Positions 1 to 10,597 of a DNA stretch of 64,000 bases are shown piece after piece. The stretch lies in the NCBI GenBank assembly GCA_037176845.1, contig JAYKXP010000113.1:1-64000 (forward strand). Reading direction: 5' to 3'. This stretch comes from Paramarasmius palmivorus (lineage: Eukaryota; Basidiomycota; Agaricomycetes; Agaricales; Marasmiaceae). The translations under genes and the position numbers were made by a program. The notes beneath the pieces were generated by a model, which saw nothing but the letters and a program-made list of their open reading frames with translations, had not been told where the DNA came from and made no database searches. Numbering within the stretch: position 1 is the stretch's first letter; every line of letters starts with the position of its first letter.

Positions 1-37
1 GCGTCTCACACACAATATACCACAGGGTCATTGGCAA

Positions 38-2500
38 CAAACTGACGCGCCCATCGCAGATCTAGGGATACGCACAATACCAAGGTGTCTTCGATAGCAG
101 ATACACGACACGACCAGTTAACCTACAGGGTTCTCGACATTAGCTTCTCCTTCCATTTGGTCAGTCGCCGTCGCGAGTTCCGCTTTCCGTCATCTAATCC
201 TCACTGAAACCCGACAGGTGAACACACGCGCTTTTGTGCAAGCTCCTCATATCACCTCAATGTGTGCAGATGAGTCCAGCAAGCTACGATACTCGCAACG
301 CCCAACCTTCTAGTCTTCCAGTGCAATGCCCGGAGTCACACTCCTTAACGTGCGAATCAAAATTGCTACACACACCTAGACAAGTATGTCCATACTACAC
401 CATCCTGTTTATCCCCAAGCTTATCCGACTATACGCAGCGTATACCCCATTTTTTTTTTCGAGGGTCCACAAACCCCGCTTCGAATACGGCAACGTTTCA
501 CCTACATCGTATGGACAATCTCACTGGTGTGAGGATGATTACTCTGCGCGGTTTTGTCCTATTACGCAAATTCTCATCACAGGATCCTCCAACATAGTCT
601 CTACCTCTCTGTGGGCTAACGTGCCCCAACAGAGTAGCACGGGGGAAAGGCTCCGACTCGCATTCAAGAATGCGAGACTCTCTTATGAGAGCGGTTTAGC
701 TGGGTTATTATTAAGTATAGGTTGCGCGCGGATATATCTCGTGCGTGTCACGTTGGTATCCTTTTACTCCGTTCATATTCCTGACTGCTCGAGTAAGGAT
801 TCCTGCCGTAAATCAGGTCAAGGAAAATGCGTGCTCTCAACCGCGCGGAGACTTTCTAGTGTACGTACAGGTGCTCAGTGCTCGCAGTTTCTCTATTCAG
901 GTACACTAAGATTTCGTTGGTACAGTGGAACACAATCTTCGCCCATTGTAATGGGTCAAATCAACACGTAAACAGCAACGTCTACTTTCTCATGTGCTCT
1001 ACCGTTATCAAACATTCTCGGTATGGTCTCTTCTAGACAACAGTTCTAGACTGACCTCAGCACAAAATCAACCATCCTGGGGTCGCTATCACAGCGGTCA
1101 TGCCAGACTCAGCTGACAGGCAAGTAACCTCTCTCTCGACTTTGACAGCGAGTTTGTAGGTGCTGCGATAACGTGATGATTCCAACATATCTTATCTGCT
1201 GAAACAATGGGGAAACCACGCCGCAACTCCTTCCTGAGCTTGCAATGCACCATCTCAACTTTCTTACCGTCACTCTACTGTTACGATGAGCGGTACCTCA
1301 CAGGTATCGGATATTTCACCTTATACAGCCAACACCGCGAGCCACCTGAAAATCACATCTAGACGCTTTATAGACCAAGCTGAGTAGCATAAGACAAAGT
1401 ACGTTGCTTCCTATCCGTCATGGTTGCTAATTCACTCAATAACTCTATCTTAAGCATGTACCTCAAGCTCGATAGTCTGGCATGTCATCCGCCAAGTCAT
1501 AGCGCCGTACTCCAAACTGCCAACATTCAACTCGGCCCAGATCTTGGGGGTCCATTCACTGCTGCGCCTGTCATCGACGGTACATTTATCAGGCAAAGAC
1601 CGACTGAAGCTCTTCGACAAGGAAAGCTGAATGGGGTACGGAAATCCGTCCTTGTTCTACTCACACCGCAGCTCATGTTCTCATAGAAAGCCCTCTTGGC
1701 GGTCACCAATGCCGATGAAGGATCCATCTTTGTCGACCCGAGTGCACCACTGAACGCATCAGCCTATGCATCTCAGATATTCCCGAAGCTTGGCCAAAAG
1801 GAATTGGCTGCGATTGAGGAGGCGTACGGCGGGTTGGGGTCGATGCTAAACCAGAATATTCTTATTAATGGCGAAGGTGAGGACTTGGTCCTCCACATCT
1901 CTTTCTCATCCTTACCGGTTGGCGCGCAGCTCTCCTCACATGTCCGACGTACTACTTATTGAAAGCGTTCCAAGGCCGTTCGTGGAAGGTTAGCACTTTT
2001 CCTATTCCATGCTACATGATATATTAGCTAAAACACCGCGAACAGGGTGAATTTGCTATCCCGCCTGGAGTCCATGGATTGGATTTGGACTACTATTACC
2101 CAATGTCAGTCTCATCTCTTTACCACCAGATAGACTCTGCTCACCAAGCCTAACAGTGGAAAGAACCTCACATTCAACAACGCGACCTTCATCACATCTT
2201 TCGGGGGCTCCTTCATGTCGTTCGCTGTCTCTCTAGATCCAAATATCAAGGTCGACCCGTTAAACAACATCTCTCTACACCTGAATGGCCCAGTATACAA
2301 TGGAGAGGAGATGAAGTTTAACCAAACACAGGAGAACACTATAACGGACATTAGGTTAGTGACCACGGACCAAGCGCTGTGGAGAGGTGTAGGTGAGTTA
2401 TTTTTCTTGTTTGATTAGACTTTCGAGGATCTTCTGCAGCTAATCGATGGGATTCTAACAGACTTGGGAGAGCTTTGGAGAACACATACTGGACAGTAGC
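38..2500 (+). pseudogene. Decayed type-B carboxylesterase, upstream tandem copy
   Basis: This region aligns along its whole length with the intact carboxylesterase at 3243-5594, so it is a tandem duplicate. The 3' half (from about 1470) is well kept: the segment DGTFIRQRPTEALRQGK, the catalytic-Glu region (NADEGSIF, about 1705-1735), the catalytic-His region (GVHGLDLDYYY, about 2065-2100) and the long C-terminal exon are readable. The 5' half is badly decayed. The signal peptide is gone, the oxyanion-hole region is unreadable, and the place matching the nucleophile elbow GESAG (about 1077-1105) now reads W-G-R-Y-H-S. The last exon has one-base shifts near 2390 and 2465 relative to the sister gene. 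It could not make an active hydrolase. The uneven decay suggests gene conversion of the 3' half or selection on that half only; this is inference. The left end may continue outside the window. Confidence 0.85.
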
Positions 2501-3183
2501 GTGTTACGATTGGCGACACATGCGTTCGAGGGCTTGAGAAAAAAATATCATTAATATTACGCGATTATACATAGACTTAGTGCAATCATCACACTGCGAG
2601 CCCTCGGATACCGGTATAAATGCTCGATCAGACCAAACTCATTCAACGTGTCCGTGGTGGAATGAGTAACGAAGCCAAGCGGTTTGTTATCTGAGGATTC
2701 CGGGAAACTGCCAGCTATTTTTCCGTTGTCGATGCCCGCTCTTTGTTCGAGTATGAATGAGCAAAGATGGCTGCCATTAAAATATACTTTTTTTTTCTTT
2801 CCAGGGTCATTCAGACACAGTTGACTGCTCCACCGAGCCATGGACGCGCCGGCCCGGCTTGAGCCGGCCAGCGTTCGGAACCGTTGGGCGCTCAGAGTCA
2901 CAATTTTTCTGTCTGCGACCTCCACCACAACCACCGCACGAGACCACAAGCGTCCATACGGTGGCACTGGGTGATATGCTACATCCTCTCCACGAATGGT
3001 GTCCGTTATTCAGTACTTTCAACACTTGTACCCACTGTCACGCCTCAACCAATCCTTCTGAAATCGTCAACTGACACAAAACAGTGATGTGTAAAAAATC
3101 ATACCGAATAACAAAATCAAACAACAGGGTACAATGATCGGGTGACACGGGCTCACCTCAGCTGGTTTTGGTTTATAATGGGC
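2501..3183. other. Intergenic spacer between the two esterase copies
   Basis: I see no supported gene here. There is a run of T near 2790 and a GC-rich partly self-complementary patch near 2845-2875. Open frames on both strands lack recognisable domains and look like chance. Confidence 0.6.
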
Positions 3184-3191
3184 TTATAAAG
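3184..3191 (+). promoter_or_regulatory. Candidate TATA box of the intact carboxylesterase
   Basis: The string TTATAAAG lies 52 bases before the ATG at 3243, in a locally AT-rich stretch. Position and sequence suit a fungal core promoter, but no transcription start is known. Confidence 0.35.
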
Positions 3192-3242
3192 GTTTATATA
3201 CTCAACGAGAATTCTACGGAAAACAGCCTCAAAACAGCCCCA

Positions 3243-5594
3243 ATGCACCCGCTCGTCTCCGCCATTCTACCCATTCTTGCACTACTCCCCAATGTTCTCG
3301 GATTCGAACAGCGCTCAACAACCGACGCGTCTATCGTTGATCTAGGATACGCGCAATACCAGGGTGTCTTTGACGTCAGTACGAATACCACCAGCTTCTT
3401 CGGGATTCGATATGCTGCTCCCCCAGTTGGTCAGTCATTCCTGCCCTTTACACCTTTATCTTATTAACCCTTGTTATAGGCGAACTTCGTTGGCAAGCCC
3501 CTCAAGCACCTGAAAACATACCAGGAGTCCTACAAGCCGACACTGAACCTCCACCTTGCTTCCAAGCAAATTCAGGAGCCGCACCCGCAAACCCCTTCAA
3601 GCTGAATGGGAGGCAGCTACCAGCTCCTGCAGAATCAGAGGATTGCTTGTTCCTGAAGTATGCTCTACCACACACTATTTTCGAGCGCAAAATGACCATT
3701 TGTGCCCAGCGTCTTTTCCCAGGTTCCACTAATCCTGCTTCAAATGGCACGTTACTACCCACAGTCGTGTGGATTCATGGCGGAGGGTAACTATTCGCAT
3801 CGTTTTGTCCTATTTCTGGGATTCTCATCGAAGAACTGTCCGAAAATAGATACATTTCTGGAAGCGCAACTCGGTTCACGGGGCCAGGATCTGATCTCAT
3901 TCAAGAATCGAATGATGGAGTGGTTGTAGTAATCATTCAGTACAGATTGGGTGTACTTGGTGCGCACATAATACTTTGACCTTGTTCATTTTCTAACTAG
4001 TTGAGCTAGGGTTTCTCGCCGGTAATCAGGTGAAGGAGAATGGTGTCCTTAACGCAGGGTTGTGTGGGTGGTTCTTGCTTGCAGTCACGGCTTAGACTGA
4101 ACTCTTTGAAGTGGACCAAAATTTCGCGCTTCGTTGGGTCAACCAGCACGTACGTATCCTTTTCTTCCACTACATTCCACTCTGAATAGTCGGCGCTTTC
4201 CCTAGATCTCAAAATTCGGAGGTGACCCTACCAGAGTCACGATCTGGGGCGAGTCAGCAGGTCAGTTCCGTTCGAAGTCTCGGCATGTTGCTTCTACTGA
4301 TAGCGACACTTAGGTGCTGGATCCGTGTTGCAACATGTCATTGCCGAGGATGGGAAAACAACTCCACAGCTCTTTCGAGCTGCAATGACTAGTTCAACTT
4401 TCTTGCCGCCGCAGTACGTCTTTAATGAGACTATACCTCAGGTTCGGCCTCCTCTAGAATTCCATACCCCCGATCACTAACTTTCACCTTTAGACGATTT
4501 ACAACCAAGTAGTCGATCAAGCAAAGTACCTTGTCTTCCTACATTCGGGACTTTCGTGACACTCAACTCTATTCTAGTTGTACTTCCTCCTCGGATACTC
4601 TAGCATGTCTCCGCCAAGTCGAGACCTCCGTGCTCCAAACCATTAACAATCAAGTCAATCTAGAGGGCTTTTTTGGTACCTTTGTCACCGTGCCCGTTAT
4701 AGATGGCACCTTCATCAAGCGAAGAGCTACCGAAGCGTTCAGGCAAGGAAAAGTCAATGGGGTGCGTACATTCAGTCTTGCACTCTTACCCTTTGGCTTA
4801 CGTTCTGTAGAAAGCCCTATTGGCAGTTACAAACACCAACGAAGGATTCATCTTCGTCAACCAGAGTGCACCACTCAACGCGTCATTCTATGCGTCTCAA
4901 GTATTTCCGAAGCTTGGCCAAAAGGAGACGTCCGCGATCGAAAGGGCGTATCGTGGTTTGGGTACGACGATCAACCAGAATAATCTTATCATGGGCAAAG
5001 GTCAGGTTTTCCCGCTGCCAGTCTCTAATCTTGTCCTTACCTGTTCTTGCGTAGCCATTTTCGTGTGCCCAACGTACTTCTTAATGAGAGCGTTCCAGGA
5101 TCGTTCGTTCAAGGTAAGCTCTATTTCCATATAACATTACGTTGGTTGAAACAAAACGAATAGGGCGAATTTGCTGTCCCACCTGCAATCCATGGGATGG
5201 ACGTGAACTACTTTTTCCCAACGTTTGTCCACCCACTTGTGACCCGGTCACTCGACTAATGTAAAGCCCGGTAGTGGACAAGACCTCTCGTTCAACAATG
5301 CCACCTTCATATCATCTTTCGCTGGATCTTTCCTCTCCTTTGTTGTCTCTTTGGATCCGAATATCAAAGTCAACCCAATTAACAACATAACGCCGAAGTG
5401 GCCTGTCTTCAAAGGAGAGGAGATGAGGTTCAATCAAACAGTGCATAATACCACAGACATTAGGCTGGCGGCGACAGACAGGCAACTGTTGGAGAGGTGC
5501 CGGTGAGTTACTGTTTTCTGTATCTGTGAGACTCTTTGATTGATTGTGTAATGATAGACTTTGGGAGAGCTTTAGCAGTTTGACCGGACAATAG
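3243..5594 (+). CDS. Secreted type-B carboxylesterase/lipase
   Basis: The gene encodes an alpha/beta-hydrolase of the carboxylesterase type-B family, which hydrolyses carboxylic esters; the substrate cannot be told from sequence. The ATG at 3243 starts a clear signal peptide (MHPLVSAILPILALLPNVLG), so the product should be secreted. Reading through about a dozen GT-AG introns of 45-70 bases gives the oxyanion-hole motif VVWIHGGG (about 3770), the nucleophile elbow GESAGAGS (about 4240-4330), the catalytic Glu in TNTNEGFIF (about 4830) and the catalytic His in AIHGMDVNYFF (about 5190). The frame stays open to the TAG at 5592-5594. All three catalytic residues are present and no lesion is visible. 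The upstream decayed copy at 38-2500 is its tandem paralogue. Lipase, cholinesterase-like and feruloyl-esterase-like roles remain possible. Confidence 0.9.
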
Positions 5595-6017
5595 GGCACT
5601 TCTTGTAGGAGGGCAGAGAGGGATTGTTAGTAGGAGCCGTCGAATTCTCTCTCTTCTAGTACCCCTATTTTGTCAGCAGTAAAAAGAACTTCAACTCCTC
5701 AGGATATCAGTAAGGTAGAGCCAAATTTGGGCTTGAGTAGTAGGGCACTGGCTAATCATTGAATATGCCCCGGCATTAAGTTCACTGCCAAGTCGAACAA
5801 AGTCGAAAGTGGGTATACCGTGTGAATCACGCGTTTCTTGACCTGCGACGACCACCAGGAGGATCTCACGATCTGCTCAGGCCTCGCTATATCCAGCCAG
5901 ATTCCTCCTTTCTAATTCGTACGCGAAGACGCCGAGCCTGTTGCACCAAAAATCCAGACTTCAGGCAACTCATAGGTCTCGGATTCGTTTTACACGTATC
6001 TGGACCACGACGGAGAT
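5595..6017. other. Spacer, esterase to F-box relic
   Basis: I see no domain-bearing frame. This is probably the 3' flank of the esterase and the 5' flank of the F-box gene. Confidence 0.5.
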
Positions 6018-7613
6018 ATGGTTCTCAGGTAAGGCTATCTTTTAGCAGTGGTGTCGGTGCTCTCAATACCTCGCACATACAGGGATAAAGCCCAAGATCT
6101 CTGTGATACCTCCGACACCCTTTCCCCAGACATCACCGAACTCCTTCGGTCAGGAATTAGGCTCGATAAAGAATGTGAACGTTATACCGACGAAGTATTA
6201 GAGCAGATTCACGCGAAGCTAGAAGCCCACGCAAAAGACATAGCCGATCTTCAAGCACAAATTCTAGCTCTTCAAGGGAGAACCAATATTCTCAAACGGA
6301 AGCAGGAACAATTTCGGTCTCTGAAGGCACCCATTCGCCGTATCCCAGCAGAAGTCCTATCGTACATCTTCCTGTGGGCCATTAGAACACCAGGATCCAT
6401 CCACAGCGGTCGGGAACATCAAAAACCGTATCGATACTCCTACAGAGAAGAAACCGATGGGGCAGATTGGCGCTACGATGGTTGAAATACGCGAACGTGA
6501 TGGCCTTTCTTCGGATGCTGGATGAATCATCGGAGCCGCTTCCACTGCGAACACTGGAAGTCGTTATAGATCCGTCGGCTCAGAACACGAAAGATAATCA
6601 TCTCGAGGAAATCCTGGGTATAATTCAAAGGACGTGTCCATCTCTTCAGACTCTCTGCCTTTTGGTACCACGGCGGTCTGATCCTGCCTTTCTTATCGAA
6701 CGCTCCTCGTTCCTCACAAAGCTCACTCACATCAACCTTTCCCTTTCCATCGATGTCGTGTTCATGATCATGCAACTCAATAGGCGGTCCCTAATCTCTG
6801 CGCAGTTTGCCATCAATGTCAACCTGTCGAACGCACTATCCCATGCCATTGATCCAGATGCTGAACAGGCTATAATCCAAGCTGTGCGCGACAAAGACCC
6901 AGTAACCCTTCCATTACTCCAGAATCTCTCGTTCTACATCAAACATATCTACGAAGATCCCTCGCTGTCGCATCGACATGCAGCAGTCCTTTTGGATAGC
7001 ATATCACAGGTGCCTTCGCTGCAGTCGCTAGTTGTAGAATGCAACGACTACACTAGAACCTCTGAAGGCCGTGGCGAAGGGCAATTGGAGCTGTTTGATT
7101 CCCTCGCTGGGTTTGTTACCAGGAACTGCCCATCATCGAGCTGTCTTCGTTCGCTTGGACTACTCAACGTCCCATTCAACGACGCCGAGGCGCTTCAACT
7201 CCTTCGAGCCACACCGACTATAACACATCTCACAATTAAGGAGGACTTTTATTCAAAGTGGTTCGACATCTTCACCTCTGGTTTCATGAAAGAAATGGAA
7301 ATTACTTCCGGTTCTAAAGGTACGATCTATCTCAATACAAGAGCAAGCGTTCGCTAACTCACATTCTACACCAGCCGCTCTCGTTCCCAGTTTGAAGTAT
7401 ATCAACCTGCAGTTCCCAAATACGAAATCGGATCGCGATTGTTCGGGAATAGCTACGATGCTCAAGTCCCGGATCGGTACACTGTTATCGGGTTACATGG
7501 CTTTCCCAGAAGTGGATTCGTTTGACAAGTTATCGGTGCTCTCGCAACTTGGCATGGTGCTGAAAGTGGGTATTGGTCAGCAGGGGGTGTTTGGACAGAA
7601 GGCTTTTATTTAA
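6018..7613 (+). pseudogene. F-box protein gene with internal break
   Basis: A good start exists at ATG 6018: a short first exon (M-V-L-R) joins across a small intron at 6028-6081 to a coiled-coil stretch rich in E, K and Q, then the F-box core IRRIPAEVLSYIFLWAI near 6335-6385. F-box proteins bind Skp1 and bring substrates to SCF ubiquitin ligases. After this point the conserved C-x-x-W-R and L-W part of the F-box is missing. The frame ends at 6485, and the LRR-like substrate-binding half resumes in another frame from about 6470 (LKYANVMAF onward) to 7613, with one clean intron at about 7321-7374. I read this as an internal deletion plus frame break. Splicing could rescue it only with a very weak donor near 6407, and that join still hits a stop. 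A piece of its 3' end is copied at 10243-10540. Confidence 0.7.
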
Positions 7614-7929
7614 AGTCTACTTATGCTTCCCCCCCGATTTCAGGTCTCTCTTTGCAGTTTACAGTCACAGGAAGAAGTATATTCATTTCGTACTTGCTAC
7701 CCTTGCGATCACCACTGCACAGTATGTACATGATTCCAACTCCATGTGTTACGTATCATGTATATGCAATGTATTCCATACGTGCTTGGCCGCATTCGTA
7801 CCAATACCAAAGAGTTCAAGGAGATGTCATCTTGAAAACAGTCTTGCTAGAGTTTTCGTAGCGCATGACCAAGCAAAGGTTTGTAAGCTCGATTGCAAAG
7901 GTCTGGGGTCAAGGCTTCCGAGTCACCAT
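7614..7929. other. Spacer, convergent gene ends
   Basis: This separates the 3' end of the F-box relic from the 3' end of the protease relic on the other strand. No supported gene is visible. Confidence 0.5.
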
Positions 7930-9842
7930 CTAATGGACAACATCGTAGAGGTAGCAGCCAGGAAGGACCTTCTTAATCTGCTCTTCGAGCCACCAGTACG
8001 GTGTCAGATAAGTAATGTCATTCTCTTCAGTCGTGCCTCCGCCGCCAGTGACCATGCCAACAATACCACCGCCCCTCTCAAGAACGATGGCACCAGAATC
8101 TCCGGGGGCAGAGAAGGCACCTCTCTTCCTATCGTAAGGTAGAACAGACACTTCAACGGAAGTCTGTTTGATACCGTGTTTGGTGTAGATGCGGGTGAAC
8201 GAGTTCAACCCATTGACGCGACCTACAGTGGTGCCTGTAGCCTGACCGTTCTTCACCACGTGTACCCGTTGGCATCGAATTGCTGGGGCGAGCGGATCTC
8301 CTTGTCCTTCACGACACTGTAAGCTTGGAGGAGACCGTCGCGCGGGTACTTGTAGCTGCCTTGGTCTTCCGGTCGAGGGAACATGATCTTGCCGTAATCA
8401 GACGGTGAGAGGTTCCCACCTATGGGCGGTCAATATAATAGTCAGCTACGGCCACAGGACAATACTATGGTCAGAGATGGAAAACATACCAATATAGACC
8501 TGGTTGCCCTTGAATGATTTCCAGTCAATCTTTTCCTCGTAGAGTTCAATCAATGCCCAGTCACTGGTGAAGTGGTGGGGCCCGTCACTGACAGTGATAG
8601 GTTCGACGTGGAGGACAGAACCAATGGTGCGCTGCGCTAGAGTCGTCCTATATTTGGTGATGTTGCTGTGAAGCTTGTTTATCTTCTCGATGTTCCTTGT
8701 TGCCTTGTTCACCAAATCCTGATACTCCTGGCGCTTGTCAACCGTCTGCTCATCCTCGTCCTCACCCTCAACAGGCTCCGGCAACCTGGCAATATTGTCT
8801 TTCCAGATATCGATCGAGCTAGCGAGGTCACCAATCGTACTCAACATGTTTGTGACAGCGTTGTTGTAGCCCTTGTATCCGAGCGCAACAATCTCCTCAG
8901 CAGCTTGGCTGTCGTGTCTACATGACATGCCAAACGCAGGAAGACGAACGACATGGGCAGCAGTGAGGAGGACAGTGCGATTGTTGGCGTTGCTAACACG
9001 GAAGTATAGGGCGCCTGTGCCCTCAAAGTACGGCATCCTCAGCGACGCAATGGAAAGGCCGAGCGTAGGAGTGAAGGGCTTGAGAAGTTCGGGGACGGGG
9101 TCGCGAAGGGGGTCGAAGGAGAGCGACTTGGGGCCTGGAGACGCAGATCTGATTACGACTCACGGAAGGCGACTTCGATCTCGGGGAAGCCAGTCAGAGC
9201 GAGGATCTTCTTGATGGCCTCAGCTGCAGCCACGGCAGCATTGTATGGGAGAGACTTGGGATAGACTCCGATCCACATCAGGAATGGGCAGAACGGCTGT
9301 ACCTCTCCCTCTTCAGCAAAAGCGACGGGGTCAATTGAAGTCCATGTGATGTTCTGGGAGTCGAGGAACTCGTAGATACTTGTACCGATAGTGTGCCATT
9401 GGTCGGCAATGGGGTGGTTGTAGATGGGTCGAACTTGACGAGTGATACGCTACGATTCCGGGCCTATGGGTTCGCGCCATGCTGTTCCCGATTTGTAAAC
9501 GCAGGGAGGATTACTGGGCAATCCATAGAAGTCCTTGTACGCAGCTGGGTAGTAGTCGGTAAGGCGGGATGTGTCAGAGGCTATTGGAGAATGGTTTGTC
9601 AGTGTCTGGTTCTTGAAAGTGGCAAGGCACAACTTGAGGAACTCTGGGTCGAGGTTGAAAGGTGCATTGAAAGCCACTGAGAAACGAAAGATCAGTAACA
9701 AGGCGAGATAAAAGAGACCAAGTAGATTACTTGTGGAATCACTTGTTCTTGTAGTTGCAATGGGGAAAAGCAGAGATGATGTCGCTAGTAGACGACGAGA
9801 TGGCTGGGTCAGAGAGAAAAGAAAGAGGAGATGAGGTAGCAA
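7930..9842 (-). pseudogene. Trypsin-like (S1/PA clan) protease, inactivated
   Basis: The reverse strand encodes a protein with an N-terminal region of about 250 residues and then a trypsin-fold domain. The catalytic triad is readable: His in LLTAAHVV (about 8940), Asp in TSDWALIEL (about 8555) and Ser in PGDSGAIVL (about 8090). Between His and Asp lies an acidic helical insertion (EGEDEDEQ). Introns are clean at about 9683-9731 (after a possible signal-like first exon from 9842) and about 8418-8488. Three lesions are visible: an in-frame TAG at 9450-9452, a one-base frameshift near 9157 between AFRES and the following SFDPLRDPVPEL segment, and another near 8260 just before VVKNGQATGTT. The triad itself is untouched, so the loss looks recent, or these are consensus errors. 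The natural substrate is unknown. Confidence 0.8.
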
Positions 9843-10242
9843 AAAGGGTCAAGGGGAGCCTGGAGGTTGACCAAGGGTAGAGGAGGAGTTCGAAGAGAAG
9901 CCGGATACTGACGCTCAGAAACACGTTTCTCCTTCAAGTCATCCTTGTCCTCTACTTTCATGACACTCTTTATTATATCTTGCAGCAGCCCGTATCGCCA
10001 CCTCAACAACATCCCGGCATAAGCAGGGCGAGCGTGCAAATCCCAAGTTGGCGTCCTGAAGGAGCGGATGAAGCTGAAGAGTAGCTGGATGGGTTCAGGG
10101 TGTCTGATGCTTTCGCTGGAGATTTTAGGGTATTTTAGGGTAAGACGAGGGTATGATGAAGAAAATGATCTGGACCTCGAAGACGACGACGATTTCGAGG
10201 TTCCTCGGACAAGGATGCGAATAGAAGCAGCACACAGAAGGG
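9843..10242. other. Spacer upstream of protease relic
   Basis: No supported gene. A short acidic-coding run (GAC/GAG repeats near 10165-10195) is present in an open frame, but it has no domain around it. Confidence 0.4.
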
Positions 10243-10540
10243 CTGGTGCTACCAGGAACTGCGTAGCATCGACCTGTTCTCGTACACCTGGACTCCTCAA
10301 TGCCGCATTCAATGATGCCGAAGCCCTTCAAGTCTTCGAGCTACACTTCTCATGATCAAGGAGGACTTTTTTGTTCGATACCTTTGCCGCCATTCGTGAA
10401 AATTGCTTCCGATTCTGAAGGTGTGATCCATTTCAATGCAAGAGAAAATTTTCACTAATAGTAATACCAGACGCTCTCATTCCCAGCCCGAAGTATATCA
10501 GCAACTCCCACATACAGACTTGATTCGGCATGTCGGAATA
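10243..10540 (+). pseudogene. Duplicated 3' fragment of the F-box gene
   Basis: This stretch matches about 7120-7430 of the upstream F-box gene. Shared landmarks are TRNC, LGLLN/PGLLN, FNDAEALQ, the 'aaggaggactttt' string, the intron region and the exon start at the C/GCTCTCATTCCCAG position. It lacks everything 5' of that point and has small deletions, for instance the exon around SKWFDIF is shortened. It is therefore a decayed partial copy rather than a gene. It lies between the protease and P450 relics on the opposite strand. Confidence 0.8.
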
Positions 10541-10597
10541 GAAAACGAACGGTCATATGTTTGTGCTACGAGAAGACATCTGCAATACGCTTTGCGA

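Noticed and set aside
234..971. A 245-codon open frame on the plus strand near the left end
   Set aside because: It lies across the decayed 5' half of the carboxylesterase copy, in a frame unrelated to the parent protein, and has no domain; the similarity to the intact esterase DNA explains the region better.
6407..6463. Rescue of the first F-box gene by a 57-base intron
   Set aside because: The donor is weak (GTCGGG) and the joined frame meets a stop within a few codons.
9809..10312. A 167-codon minus-strand frame upstream of the protease relic
   Set aside because: It overlaps the protease first exon in another frame and the F-box fragment on the other strand, and is rich in Ser/Arg low complexity.
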